NCBI GenBank assembly: GCA_945861275.1
Contig: CAMATZ010000021.1
Location: 25,765-89,764 of the forward strand
Reading direction: 5' to 3'
DNA: 64,000 nt
DNA from: Bordetella parapertussis
Lineage (GTDB): Bacteria; Pseudomonadota; Gammaproteobacteria; Burkholderiales; SG8-41
Shown: one piece after another, positions 55,907-64,000 of the stretch
Position numbering within the stretch: the first letter of the stretch is position 1
Layout: each line of letters opens with the position of its first letter
Program-made: the position numbers and the translations under genes
The notes under the pieces: generated by a model
Database searches by the model: none
What the model saw: the letters and a program-made list of their open reading frames with translations, nothing else
Told to the model about the DNA's origin: nothing

Positions 55907-57184
55907 TTACCGTCCCGGCAGCTTGCCGTAGTTGCAATAGCCCGGCATCGGATCAACCACCGTGATCTGCTCCACCGGGAAGTTCGACACGATCTCCACG
56001 CTGTCCTTGTGCACGATCAGCATTTCTTCGATACGCACACCCCATTGATGGGTCTTGCCGTGCTGGGTTTCCAGCGCGAACACCATGCCTTCTTTAATCT
56101 CGATCGGGTGATCGAGCGACCAGATGCGCGAAATCACCGGCTGATCATATTGCGCGAGGCCCAGGCCGTGGCCCCACAGATTGGCGGCCGCTTGATCTTC
56201 TTCCTCGTAGCCCCAGGTTTCTTTCGCCGACGGCCACTTCAGTGCGATATCGCGCGTGGTGGCGCCGACTTTCACCGCCTTGATTGAGTCATACAGCCAG
56301 CCCAGCGCCAGCGCGTAGATGTCTTTTTGCTCCTGATTCGGCTCGCGGCCCACCATGTAAGTGCGGTAGTAGCAGGACTTGTAGCCATTCCACGTCAACG
56401 CAGCGAGGTCCATAAACACCATGTCGCCCGGCTTGATGATGCGGTCGGAGAAGTTGCGCCAGTTCGGCCAGGTGTTCAGGCCCGAAGACACGATCACGTC
56501 CTCCACGTCTTCCATGCCTGGAATGTCGTAGAGGAACTTCATGATGTGCGCGGTCAACTGGTTTTCGGTCAGGCCGGGCTTGAGGAAACGCATGAATTCC
56601 CAGTGCGCCGCATCACCAATGGCGCCGACCTGGCGCATGCACTCGTGTTCATCTTCGTTCTTGACGGCGCGCGCTTCCATCATCGGCGTCATGCCATCGA
56701 CCCAGTCGATCTTCTGGTCCTTGAAGATCTGGATCATGTTGATATCGACGAAATCGACGCCGAGCTTTTGCCCGTCAACGCCGCTCTTTTTCATTTCCTT
56801 CTTGATGGCGTTGGTGAACTTGGTCACCTGCTGCAAAGAGGCGGCGCCCGCGGCGCCCTTGATCCAGGCATAGGAATACTTGATGTTCTCTTTGGGAATC
56901 CACGGCGAGTGTTTGGCGATATGCACACCGATGTCGCCTTGCTCGAACAGCACCGGCGCGTCGTCACCGCACAGCAGGGCGTAGCGCAAACCAGGCTTCA
57001 GGCGGTTCCAGCCGGGGGTGAGGGTGCTGGTTACATAACGGACATTCTCGTCATACATCAACAGCATCGCGCCGAGGCCGTGCGCCTTCATGCGCTCACG
57101 CGCGCGGTTGAGGCGATGCTTGCGCAGCCGGTCCCAGTTAATCCGCTCCTGCCAATCCAGACCTACCATACCGACATTTGCCAT
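55907..57184 (-). CDS. M24-family (aminopeptidase P/creatinase-like) protein with an altered metal site
   Basis: 425 residues with an N-terminal creatinase-like domain (about 25-165) and a C-terminal pita-bread domain (about 180-410). Of the five metal ligands of M24 peptidases, the first Asp is in VFMDLAALTWNGY, the His in LWGHGLGLAQ, and the two Glu in FALETQHG and GVRIEEMLIVH. The second Asp, normally in an SDxxRT motif, is replaced by Cys (YKSCYYRT). A normal dinuclear peptidase is therefore doubtful; creatinase-like or lyase chemistry is possible. It is the first gene of the minus-strand catabolic run. Confidence 0.87.
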   Translation of the reverse strand: MANVGMVGLDWQERINWDRLRKHRLNRARERMKAHGLGAMLLMYDENVRYVTSTLTPGWNRLKPGLRYALLCGDDAPVLFEQGDIGVHIAKHSPWIPKENIKYSYAWIKGAAGAASLQQVTKFTNAIKKEMKKSGVDGQKLGVDFVDINMIQIFKDQKIDWVDGMTPMMEARAVKNEDEHECMRQVGAIGDAAHWEFMRFLKPGLTENQLTAHIMKFLYDIPGMEDVEDVIVSSGLNTWPNWRNFSDRIIKPGDMVFMDLAALTWNGYKSCYYRTYMVGREPNQEQKDIYALALGWLYDSIKAVKVGATTRDIALKWPSAKETWGYEEEDQAAANLWGHGLGLAQYDQPVISRIWSLDHPIEIKEGMVFALETQHGKTHQWGVRIEEMLIVHKDSVEIVSNFPVEQITVVDPMPGYCNYGKLPGR

Positions 57185-57458
57185 TACACTCTCCTGATGT
57201 TGCTAGTTTTTTTGGAATTGTAAACAACGAAAACACAACAAAAACAAACATTTAGAGCTATCCCGACACTGCATACTTGGGTTGATGAGCAGCCGAAAGT
57301 GGATCACAACGACGCGGCGTAGGAGCGGGGGATTCTGCGAGGTCAAATTTTTGCACGATTTGACCTTGAAATACAAGCGAATTCAATGACATTCAAACGC
57401 ATGTTATCGTTCGTGCTTCCGCATCAGAGTGCGTCGCGATTGAGCAATATTGGAATCG
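57185..57458. other. 274-bp divergent intergenic region (M24 / deacetylase)
   Basis: It holds the promoters of two divergent genes. The part next to the M24 gene (57205-57260) is A-rich, with ACAACGAAAACACAACAAAAACAA-type sequence cut off from any coding frame. No repeat or clear hexamer pair is seen. Confidence 0.4.
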
Positions 57459-58298
57459 ATGAAAAAACACATCGCCTGCCTGACCTTCGACTTCGATGCC
57501 ATGTCGGGATTTATTTCGCGCGGCATGACGTCGCCGTCACCTGTTTCCCGCGGCGAGTTTGGCGCGAATGTCGGCGCGCAACGCATCCTCGACTTGCTGA
57601 AAAAATATGAGGCGCCGTCGAGCTGGTACATCCCCGGCCATACGCTTGAGACGTACCCGGATCAATGTAAGCGCGTGTTCGACGCCGGCCACGAAATCGG
57701 CCATCACGGCTGGACCCATGTACCGCCCGCGGCGATGACGCGTGAGCAGGAAGAAGCCGGCCTCGTGCGCGCCAACGAGCAAATCAAAAAACTCACCGGG
57801 CACTATGCACGCGGCTACCGTTCGCCGTCGTGGGACCTGAGCGCGCATTCGGTGGAACTGCTGTTGAAGCACGGCTTTTACTACGATAGCAGCATGATGG
57901 GCGACGATTACACGCCGTACCGTGTGCGGCAGGGTGATGTGATCGAGCTGGAACAACCGGCGGTGTTCGGTGCTGCGACGCGGCTGATTGAAATGCCGAT
58001 CAGTTGGTCACTCGACGACTACCCGCATTTTGAATTCGTGCGCACCAACACCACCATATTGCCGGGCAACATGAACGCGCATCATGTGCTGCAAAACTGG
58101 AGCGATGATTTTATCTACCTGCGCGATCATCTTGAGTGGGGCGTGATCACCTACACCTTTCACCCGTTCGTGATCGGACGCGGTCATCGCATGATCGTGC
58201 TGGAAAAGCTGATGCGCACCCTCAAAGATAACGGCGCTGTTTTTATGCGGCTCGGTGACGCGGCTGCCGCGTTCGATCTCCGATCAAAAAATACGTAA
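57459..58298 (+). CDS. NodB-type polysaccharide deacetylase family protein
   Basis: 279 residues without a signal peptide. Carbohydrate esterase 4 motifs are present: CLTFDFDAMSGF (catalytic base and metal Asp, about residues 6-17), HEIGHHGWTH (metal His pair, about 71-80) and RGYRSPSWDLS (about 112-122), with the late FMRLGDAAAAF. Cytoplasmic members of this branch often act on allantoin or other small amides (PuuE-like) and not on polymers, so amide hydrolysis of a small molecule is plausible. The ATG at 57459 is preferred over a TTG at 57450. Confidence 0.87.
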   Translation: MKKHIACLTFDFDAMSGFISRGMTSPSPVSRGEFGANVGAQRILDLLKKYEAPSSWYIPGHTLETYPDQCKRVFDAGHEIGHHGWTHVPPAAMTREQEEAGLVRANEQIKKLTGHYARGYRSPSWDLSAHSVELLLKHGFYYDSSMMGDDYTPYRVRQGDVIELEQPAVFGAATRLIEMPISWSLDDYPHFEFVRTNTTILPGNMNAHHVLQNWSDDFIYLRDHLEWGVITYTFHPFVIGRGHRMIVLEKLMRTLKDNGAVFMRLGDAAAAFDLRSKNT

Positions 58299-58311
58299 TA
58301 AAAACAAATAG

Positions 58312-59283
58312 TTACTGCGCTACTATGCCCGCCGAGCGCACCACCTCGGCCCAGCGCGACATTTCGCTGCGCAGCAGTCCGGCGTACTCATGCGGACGGC
58401 TGCCTGCCAATTCCGCATCCTGTCCGGCAAAGCGCTCTTGCACTGCCGGCACGGCTAGCATTTTGACGACTTCGGCATGTAGTTTATTGACCAACTCCCT
58501 GGGCATGCCCGCAGGGCCGAGCAATCCCGACCAGGAATATACCGCCATGCCGGCAACACCCGCTTCACTCATCGACGGCACATCGGGTAGTGCGGGTGAA
58601 CGCTTGCCGTTGGTGGTTACCGCCAAGGCGCGAAGCCTGCCATTTTTGATTAAAGCCAGCACGTTCGCCTGATATTGAATGATGTTCATGTGAACCTGGC
58701 CGCCAAGCAGTGCGGCCATGTTATCGCCGCCGCCTTTGTAGGGAATATGCGTGAGATCTACCCGGGCTGACATTTTGAACAACTCGCTGTACAGATGTAG
58801 CGCACTGCCGGCGCCGCCGGAACCGTAATTGAATTTACCCGGATGCGCGCGCGCGAGGACTATGAAATCCTTGAGCGCAGTGACACCGACCGAGGGATGC
58901 GCGACCAGCACGTTGGGCGCGCGCATGATCTCCGAAATCGGGGTGAAACTTTTGAGTGGATCGTACGGCAGCGATTTGAACAAGCCCGGCAGAATCGCGA
59001 ATGCCGGATTCGCGATCAGCAGCGTATGTCCATCGGGCGCCGCCTTGGCGACAATCTCGTTCGCGATGATGCCGCCGGCGCCGGTTCGATTGTCGACAAT
59101 GAAGGATTTACCGAGTTGTTCTGCCAATTGTTGCGCCAGCACGCGTGCCACAGCATCGGTGGTGCCGCCCGGTGCGAAGGGCGCAACCACACGCACGGTT
59201 TTAAACGGATAGGGTTCCGCAGCCAGGCCCGCCGACACATGCAGAGCCAGCAACAGCCACGCAGCGCCACGTGCTACCTTCAT
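58312..59283 (-). CDS. Bug-family tripartite tricarboxylate transporter receptor
   Basis: 323 residues with a signal peptide (GAAWLLLALHVSAGLAA). Mature features are VRVVAPFAPGGTTDAVARV (about 31-49) and IPYKGGGDNMAALLGGQ (about 184-200), the ligand-loop signature of Bug proteins. The frame is open 58 codons upstream, but the ATG at 59283 starts the signal peptide. The stop sits in the string AAAACAAATAGTTA, also found at the mdh stop. It follows the BNR-propeller gene on the minus strand after a 29-base gap. Confidence 0.91.
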   Translation of the reverse strand: MKVARGAAWLLLALHVSAGLAAEPYPFKTVRVVAPFAPGGTTDAVARVLAQQLAEQLGKSFIVDNRTGAGGIIANEIVAKAAPDGHTLLIANPAFAILPGLFKSLPYDPLKSFTPISEIMRAPNVLVAHPSVGVTALKDFIVLARAHPGKFNYGSGGAGSALHLYSELFKMSARVDLTHIPYKGGGDNMAALLGGQVHMNIIQYQANVLALIKNGRLRALAVTTNGKRSPALPDVPSMSEAGVAGMAVYSWSGLLGPAGMPRELVNKLHAEVVKMLAVPAVQERFAGQDAELAGSRPHEYAGLLRSEMSRWAEVVRSAGIVAQ

Positions 59284-59312
59284 CGCTGCCAGGCCATCAC
59301 GCAGACACCCGC

Positions 59313-60416
59313 TCACGTGCAGGCGACGGTGTAGACATCGTGAACGCCCTGCGGCAGGCGGTATTCGTGCCACGATGCGCCGGAATCCTGCGTGCCAAAA
59401 ACCTGTCCGCCGCGTGACACGCAATACACCTGCGCCGGGTCGCGCGGATGCACGCATACCGCCATCAGCGTGGATTCGGCTTTTACGCCGTGATCGACGC
59501 GCTTCCAGGTCTGCGCAATATCATCGCTGCGATAGAGTGAGCCGTCGCTGCTGAACGCCGCCGGCGACAGGCAGGCATACATCACGCGCGCGTCGTGCGG
59601 CGAGACGATCACATCGCGGCAATAGGTCAGCGGCGAATGGCGGCCGATCTCGGTATCGTGCCAGGCAACGCCGCGATCATCGCTGCGGAACAGCCCCATG
59701 CGTATCGCCAGAAACGGCATCCCGGGCGCGGCCGCACTCACCGCGATGGCGTGCGAATCGAGCATGCCTTCGCAATGCCCGCAGTGGCGTCCGCCGACGC
59801 TGCTTTGCAGGTGCGGCTGTTCGGCGAGCTTGATCAACGATGCCGACATATCCGCCCACGTCTCACCGCCGTCGCTGCTGCGGATGACGCCACTGACTTC
59901 CAGCGCCGCGTACACATCATCCGGCCGGCTGGGGTCGGCAGTGATGCGCACGGTGCGTGTTTCGAAGCCTTCGCGCTCACAGTGGGCGGGCGATTTCGCG
60001 TTGGGCAGCAGATGCCAGTTGTCGCCGCCATCGAGGCTGCGATACAGCGCTACCGGCGCGGTTCCCGCGTACATTATGTGCGGCCGCGTGGGATGCACAC
60101 TCAGCGCCCAGATCACCGCGTTCCGATCTGGAAATCCCAGGCGTTCCCAGTGGTCGCCGCCGTCGCTGCTGCGGTAAGGGCCATCTTGCGTGCCGACGTA
60201 GATCACATTGTGATCGTGGGGGTGCACGGCTATGGCGCGCACCTCAACCTTGTCTGGCAAACCGGTGCTCAGCGCCTGCCATTCCCCCTCTGCTCCGCTA
60301 CAAGTGTTCCCTTGCCCAGGACTGCGGCGAAATAATCCGCCGCGTAACTGAACCCCCGCTCGCGACACCGAATATCCCGCTCCCGCGAAGATGCGGGCTT
60401 TGCCGTTAGCTGCCAT
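59313..60416 (-). CDS. BNR-repeat beta-propeller (sialidase/YCF48-like) protein
   Basis: 367 residues with repeated Asp-box/BNR motifs: YRSSDGGDHWERL, YRSLDGGDNWHLL, IRSSDGGETWADM, FRSDDRGVAWHDT, YRSDDIAQTWKRV and FGTQDSGASWHEY. Six such blades suggest a six- or seven-bladed propeller. There is no signal peptide, so it is probably cytoplasmic, unlike secreted sialidases. Enzymatic residues cannot be assigned. It is followed by a Bug receptor gene on the same strand and is divergent from the Old Yellow Enzyme gene; a catabolic role such as lactonase or hydrolase is a guess. Confidence 0.82.
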   Translation of the reverse strand: MAANGKARIFAGAGYSVSRAGVQLRGGLFRRSPGQGNTCSGAEGEWQALSTGLPDKVEVRAIAVHPHDHNVIYVGTQDGPYRSSDGGDHWERLGFPDRNAVIWALSVHPTRPHIMYAGTAPVALYRSLDGGDNWHLLPNAKSPAHCEREGFETRTVRITADPSRPDDVYAALEVSGVIRSSDGGETWADMSASLIKLAEQPHLQSSVGGRHCGHCEGMLDSHAIAVSAAAPGMPFLAIRMGLFRSDDRGVAWHDTEIGRHSPLTYCRDVIVSPHDARVMYACLSPAAFSSDGSLYRSDDIAQTWKRVDHGVKAESTLMAVCVHPRDPAQVYCVSRGGQVFGTQDSGASWHEYRLPQGVHDVYTVACT

Positions 60417-60580
60417 GAACGCTCTCCTCAGATGTTGCGCTGAAAAATTTGTCTACCCTGCGTGGATCGATTGATGACTGTGCAGCGCAGAAAACAGCGA
60501 TTATGCGACAATTCAACAATCATACCCACACTCAGTACTCAATCCGATCACCGGTCTATTAATTGCGAAGGAAAAATGTA

Positions 60581-61750
60581 GTGGAAGCCCAATTGTTTTC
60601 ACCGTTGCAGATACGCGGCGTTACGCTGAAGAATCGTATTGTTCTGTCACCGATGTTGCAGTATTGCGCGGACAACGGCCATGTCAACGACTGGCACCTC
60701 ATGCATTACGGCAAGTTTGCCGCCGGCGGCACCGGGCTGGTGTTCGTCGAATCCACCAAGGTCGATCCGCGCGGCTGCTCCACGCCGCGCGATCTGGGTC
60801 TGTGGAAAGACGATTTCATAGCGCCGTTCAAGCGCATTACTGATCTTGTCAGGCGCAATGGTGCGGTGCCGGCGCTGCAACTTGGCCATTCGGGGCGCAA
60901 GGCACGCCGTAGCGTGCCGTGGGAAGGGCGCGCGCCGCTGGCGAGCTGTCCGGGTGTGGACCATGGCGAAGAATGGGAACTGATTGCGCCGAGCGCGGTT
61001 GCGTTTAATAGCAAGTATGCGGTGCCGCGCGCGATGACACATGACGACATACAGGAAGCGATATCGAATTGGGGGCAGGCGGCTCGACGCGCCAATGAAG
61101 CCGGTTTTGATGTGCTGGAAATCCACGGTGCACATGGCTACCTGCTGCATCAATTTTTGTCGCCGGTGGCTAATCAGCGCAGCGATGAATTCGGCGGCAC
61201 GCCCGAAAAACGCATGCGTTTCCCGATCGAGGTGGTGCGCGAAGTGCGCAAGTACTGGCCGGAACACAAACCGCTGTTCCTGCGCATGTCGGCGGTGGAC
61301 GAAGCGGGCTGGACTACCGACGACAGCAGCGCCGTAGCACGCGTGCTCAAAACGCACGGCGTAGATGTGATCGATTGCAGTGCCGGCGGCATGTCCGACG
61401 CCAGCACGGCAGATGCCGCGCCGAGTTATGGCTATCAGGTGCCTTATGCACGGGCCATCAGGGCCGGCGCGGATATCAAAACCATGGCCGTGGGCATGAT
61501 CATCCACGCTGATCAGGCCGAAGAAATCATCCGTTCGGGCGGTGCGGATCTGGTGGCGCTCGGACGCGAATTTTTGCATAACCCGAACTGGCCGATAGAC
61601 GCCGCACAAAAGCTGGAGGTGGAGTCGCCTTTTGCCAATGTGGGGCAGTCGCTGGGCTATTGGCTGGGAAAACGGGCGGCCAATCGCGTGGGTATCAAGC
61701 CTTCGACGTGGCAGCGCGGGATCAACGATACTGCAGACAATGCCGGTTAG
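60581..61750 (+). CDS. Old Yellow Enzyme-family NADH:flavin oxidoreductase (YqjM-like)
   Basis: 389 residues from a GTG with AAGGA eight bases upstream. It is an FMN-binding TIM barrel of the YqjM class: NDWHLMHYGKFAAGGTGLVFVE, ALQLGHSGRKA, the substrate-binding pair in EIHGAHGYLLHQFLSP (His-x-x-His), and NQRSDEFGGTPEKRMRF. In YqjM relatives the N-terminal PMCxYS motif has a Cys that tunes the flavin; here it is SPMLQYCA, with Leu at that place and Cys three residues on. These enzymes reduce alpha,beta-unsaturated carbonyl compounds. Confidence 0.9.
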   Translation: MEAQLFSPLQIRGVTLKNRIVLSPMLQYCADNGHVNDWHLMHYGKFAAGGTGLVFVESTKVDPRGCSTPRDLGLWKDDFIAPFKRITDLVRRNGAVPALQLGHSGRKARRSVPWEGRAPLASCPGVDHGEEWELIAPSAVAFNSKYAVPRAMTHDDIQEAISNWGQAARRANEAGFDVLEIHGAHGYLLHQFLSPVANQRSDEFGGTPEKRMRFPIEVVREVRKYWPEHKPLFLRMSAVDEAGWTTDDSSAVARVLKTHGVDVIDCSAGGMSDASTADAAPSYGYQVPYARAIRAGADIKTMAVGMIIHADQAEEIIRSGGADLVALGREFLHNPNWPIDAAQKLEVESPFANVGQSLGYWLGKRAANRVGIKPSTWQRGINDTADNAG

Positions 61751-61925
61751 CTGCCGCGATGTAAGTAATTACCGCAGTTGACGGTTCGCCGAGCCGGCGC
61801 TACTGTGCTGTTCGGTCATAAGTGGCGTTTGAAATGGCTAAGCCAAGGTGTGGCACACTAAAGATTACTTGAGTATTAACGGCAGGTCGTTCATCGTTGC
61901 GGTGCCTATCTTTCGGAGGTGCGTG

Positions 61926-62909
61926 ATGCGTGGTGTGATCAGAGCAAATCGTGGGTTGATGGTCTCGATTGCGGCTGCAGCGTGGATGTGCAGCGCGGCG
62001 TCGTGGGCACAAAATTTTCCTGTCAAACCTGTCCGTTACGTCGTACCGTTCGCTGCGGGTACCGGAAACGACATCGTCGGTCGTTTGATCACCGATCGGC
62101 TGACGCGGATGTGGGGCCAGCAGGTCATCGTCGATAACCGGGGGGGCGCCTCCGGCTCGATTGGTGCGGCATTTGTTGCGAGGGCGCCGCCCGACGGGTA
62201 CACGCTACTCCATTGCAATATCGCCCCGAATGCAATTTCCCTGTCGATGATCGCGGACATACCCTACGCGCACAAGGATTTCGCGCCGATCACGCGCATC
62301 GGCATGCCGCCTAACGTTATTGTCGTGCACCCGTCAGTGCCGCTCAAATCAATCGGCGCGCTGGTGGCTTATGCAAAGTCGAACCCGGGCAAGCTGAGTT
62401 ACGCCTCGGGGACACCCGGCACCTCGCCGCAGCTGACGATGGAGTGGCTCAAGTTGCGGCTGAAGTTCGACATCGTAAACATTCCTTATAAAAATGCAGG
62501 GCAGGGGACGACCGATGTTATCGCCGGGCAAATCCCGATCAATGTTACGAACCTGCCGCTCATCATAGGACCGATTCAGGGCGGACGCTTGCGCGCGCTG
62601 GCGGTCGCGAGCGCAAAGCGTCAGTCGTTGCTGCCGGACGTGCCGACGATGCAGGAATCTGGCGTGCCCAACTTCGAGGTCAATTCCTGGTATGGCGTGT
62701 GTGCGCCGGCCGCCACACCCACGGCGTTGCTCGATAAGCTGAATGCCGATTTACACGCGGTAATGCGTATCCCCGAAGTCGAGCAGCGCCTGACCGAGCT
62801 GGGGATGCCACCCGCGCCGACCAGCCGCGCGGAGTTCGACAAATTCATGCGCGCGGAGATCGCGCTCTGGGCGCAGGTGATCAAGGACGCGAATATTCCC
62901 AAGATGTAG
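61926..62909 (+). CDS. Bug-family tripartite tricarboxylate transporter receptor
   Basis: 327 residues with a signal peptide (LMVSIAAAAWMCSAASWAQ) and the Bug fold: VRYVVPFAAGTGNDIVGRL (about 37-55), then NIPYKNAGQGTTDVIAGQ at about 188-205. In the ligand loop the usual KGGG is KNAG, a change that may alter the ligand. GGAGG ends six bases before the ATG at 61926, which settles the start against in-frame ATGs upstream. It is the third Bug gene in the window. Confidence 0.91.
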   Translation: MRGVIRANRGLMVSIAAAAWMCSAASWAQNFPVKPVRYVVPFAAGTGNDIVGRLITDRLTRMWGQQVIVDNRGGASGSIGAAFVARAPPDGYTLLHCNIAPNAISLSMIADIPYAHKDFAPITRIGMPPNVIVVHPSVPLKSIGALVAYAKSNPGKLSYASGTPGTSPQLTMEWLKLRLKFDIVNIPYKNAGQGTTDVIAGQIPINVTNLPLIIGPIQGGRLRALAVASAKRQSLLPDVPTMQESGVPNFEVNSWYGVCAPAATPTALLDKLNADLHAVMRIPEVEQRLTELGMPPAPTSRAEFDKFMRAEIALWAQVIKDANIPKM

Positions 62910-62938
62910 TGTAGTGTCCCGCAAGTAACTTTACAGCG

Positions 62939-63037
62939 CGTAGGGCGCAATCCCTATTGCGCCACATGGCTACTTTGCAAACCGCATTCGGCGCAATGGG
63001 ACAAGGGAACACTTGAAGCGAAGCATTGCGCCCTACG
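62939..63037. repeat. Dispersed inverted repeat, copy C, interrupted
   Basis: The left arm 62939-62963 matches the left arm at 2859-2882 with one extra base. The right arm is split: 62990-63001 (GGCGCAATGGGA) and 63025-63037 (ATTGCGCCCTACG) are separated by 23 foreign bases. The right arm, read on the minus strand, provides the TAG stop of the last dehydrogenase gene (63035-63033). Confidence 0.85.
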
Positions 63038-63998
63038 CGGGCTTTAATGAGACCGCAGACGGCAGCGGCTTTCCCGCAAAATACGCGTTCAAATTAGCGA
63101 GTATCAACGCCGTCGCCGCGGTGCGCGCCTCCGGTGCGCGTCCGGCGTAGTGCGGCGTAATCACCACGCTGTCGAATTGCAGCAACTCCGGCAGGATCGG
63201 CGGTGTGGCCGGTTCACCTTCGACCACATCCAGGCCTGCCCCCGCAATGCGCTTTGAGCGCAGCGCGTCGATCAGTGCCGCCGTGTCCACCACCGTACCG
63301 CGTCCGATATTGACGAGATACCCTCGCGGTCCGAGCGCCGTGAGTACGTCCGCGTTGACCAGGTGTCGTGTCTCCGCGCCGCCCGGCGCAGCGCAGATCA
63401 GGAAATCGGCCCACGTCGCGAGCTCGGTGAGGCTGTCGAAATAGCGATAACTGGATCCGGCTACGGCCCTGCGGTTGTGATAGCTGATCTCCATCTCAAA
63501 GCCGCGCGCGGCGCGCAGCGCAATCTTGTTGCCGATCGTTCCAAGACCGAGAATGCCCAGACGCTTGCCGGAAATGGTCGGGGTGACGACAGCCCATTGC
63601 TCCTGCCATCCGCCGGCACGCACGAAGCGATCGGCCTGAAGCAGGTGCCGGGTGGTCGCCATCAACAGCATCATGGCGGAGTCGGCGACAGCTGATGCGT
63701 TGGTGTCCGGGCAATTGGCGACCGCGATGCCGCGACTGCGCGCCGTCTCAAGATCGACAGCTTCATAACCTGCGCCAGCGGTGCAGACGAGTTCGAGCTT
63801 CGGCAGCAATGCCATCTCGTCGCCGCTCAAACCGCCACGGCCGTTGGTCAGAACCGCCCTCACGGTAGCGCTTCCGTCGCGAAGGGCGTCTAGCCGATTG
63901 GGAAACTTCTTCCCCTCGCGAACTGCATAACCAGCGGCGGCCAGTACGCCGACGCGTTCAGCGGATAGCTGCACCAGAGCCAGGACATCAATACTCAT
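63033..63998 (-). CDS. D-2-hydroxyacid dehydrogenase
   Basis: 321 residues, complete, starting two bases from the window end. The cofactor loop is KRLGILGLGTIGNKIALRA (about 148-166). The triad is in VNIGRGTVVDTAAL (Arg), DVVEGEPATPP (Glu) and ITPHYAGRAPEA (His). It is the third member of this family in the window and resembles glyoxylate/hydroxypyruvate reductases. Its TAG stop codon is supplied by the right arm of an intergenic inverted repeat, as at mtfA. It converges on the Bug receptor gene at 61926. Confidence 0.9.
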   Translation of the reverse strand: MSIDVLALVQLSAERVGVLAAAGYAVREGKKFPNRLDALRDGSATVRAVLTNGRGGLSGDEMALLPKLELVCTAGAGYEAVDLETARSRGIAVANCPDTNASAVADSAMMLLMATTRHLLQADRFVRAGGWQEQWAVVTPTISGKRLGILGLGTIGNKIALRAARGFEMEISYHNRRAVAGSSYRYFDSLTELATWADFLICAAPGGAETRHLVNADVLTALGPRGYLVNIGRGTVVDTAALIDALRSKRIAGAGLDVVEGEPATPPILPELLQFDSVVITPHYAGRAPEARTAATALILANLNAYFAGKPLPSAVSLKPA

Positions 63999-64000
63999 GA

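Overview
The window reads as chromosome of a betaproteobacterium, probably Burkholderiales-like. The evidence is the gene order pyrG-kdsA-eno-ftsB, the block sdhCDAB-sdhE-gltA-sucAB-lpd, three Bug-type periplasmic receptors of the tripartite tricarboxylate transporter class, and a moderately GC-rich composition. No rRNA, tRNA, CRISPR array, insertion sequence or phage gene was seen.

Layout. 1-9 kb: the 3' end of a YbbP-like permease gene, rmuC, mtfA, ada, a cupin, an MDR oxidoreductase, a tandem carboxymuconolactone decarboxylase-like protein, a TauD-type dioxygenase and a Bug receptor. 9-14.1 kb: housekeeping block pyrG, kdsA, eno, ftsB, folD. 14.7-24.4 kb: an accessory island. It holds a NitT/TauT-type ABC importer whose binding protein seems to carry a NosL-like tail, a Cys-containing membrane protein, a Sco1-like protein, a di-haem cytochrome c, a GntR/UTRA regulator, the ABC ATPase, a sulfatase without a signal peptide, a formylglycine-generating enzyme (FGE) and a SulP permease. 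24.6-29.8 kb: a 1175-residue flavoprotein fusing GltD/NfnB-like and PyrK/NfnA-like modules, a luciferase-like monooxygenase and a DUF3617 protein. 29.8-49 kb: central carbon and propionate metabolism (prpD, prpC, mdh on the minus strand; sdhCDAB, sdhE, gltA, sucA, sucB, lpdA, zapE, acuI, prpE on the plus strand). 49.5-64 kb: a catabolic region with Gfo/Idh, FAH, three D-2-hydroxyacid dehydrogenases, a shortened PEP-synthase-like protein, an alcohol dehydrogenase, an M24 protein, a NodB-type deacetylase, two more Bug receptors, a BNR propeller and an Old Yellow Enzyme homologue.

The most unusual signal is not a gene. Six gaps between codirectional genes in the 31-47 kb metabolic block are filled by pairs of converging short tandem arrays (GTGAAGG, GTGAGGC or GTGAACA units, 7 nt; 8 nt in one locus). 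Each pair forms an imperfect hairpin. Each array starts on or directly beside the stop codon of the upstream gene, usually supplying its TGA. Within a locus both arms share the same unit variant and period, while loci differ. A period of 7 or 8 nt puts a TGA into all three frames within three units. A second, dispersed family (24-bp inverted repeats, three copies) supplies the TAG stop codons of mtfA and of the last dehydrogenase gene.

Functionally, the island fits a model in which a sulfated or sulfonated compound is imported by the ABC system, hydrolysed in the cytoplasm by an FGE-activated sulfatase, and the sulfate moved by SulP. FGE is a copper enzyme, and Sco1-like and NosL-like parts lie in the same island, so a copper link is possible but inferred. 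The prpE/acuI/prpC/prpD set feeds C3 acids into the neighbouring TCA cycle genes.
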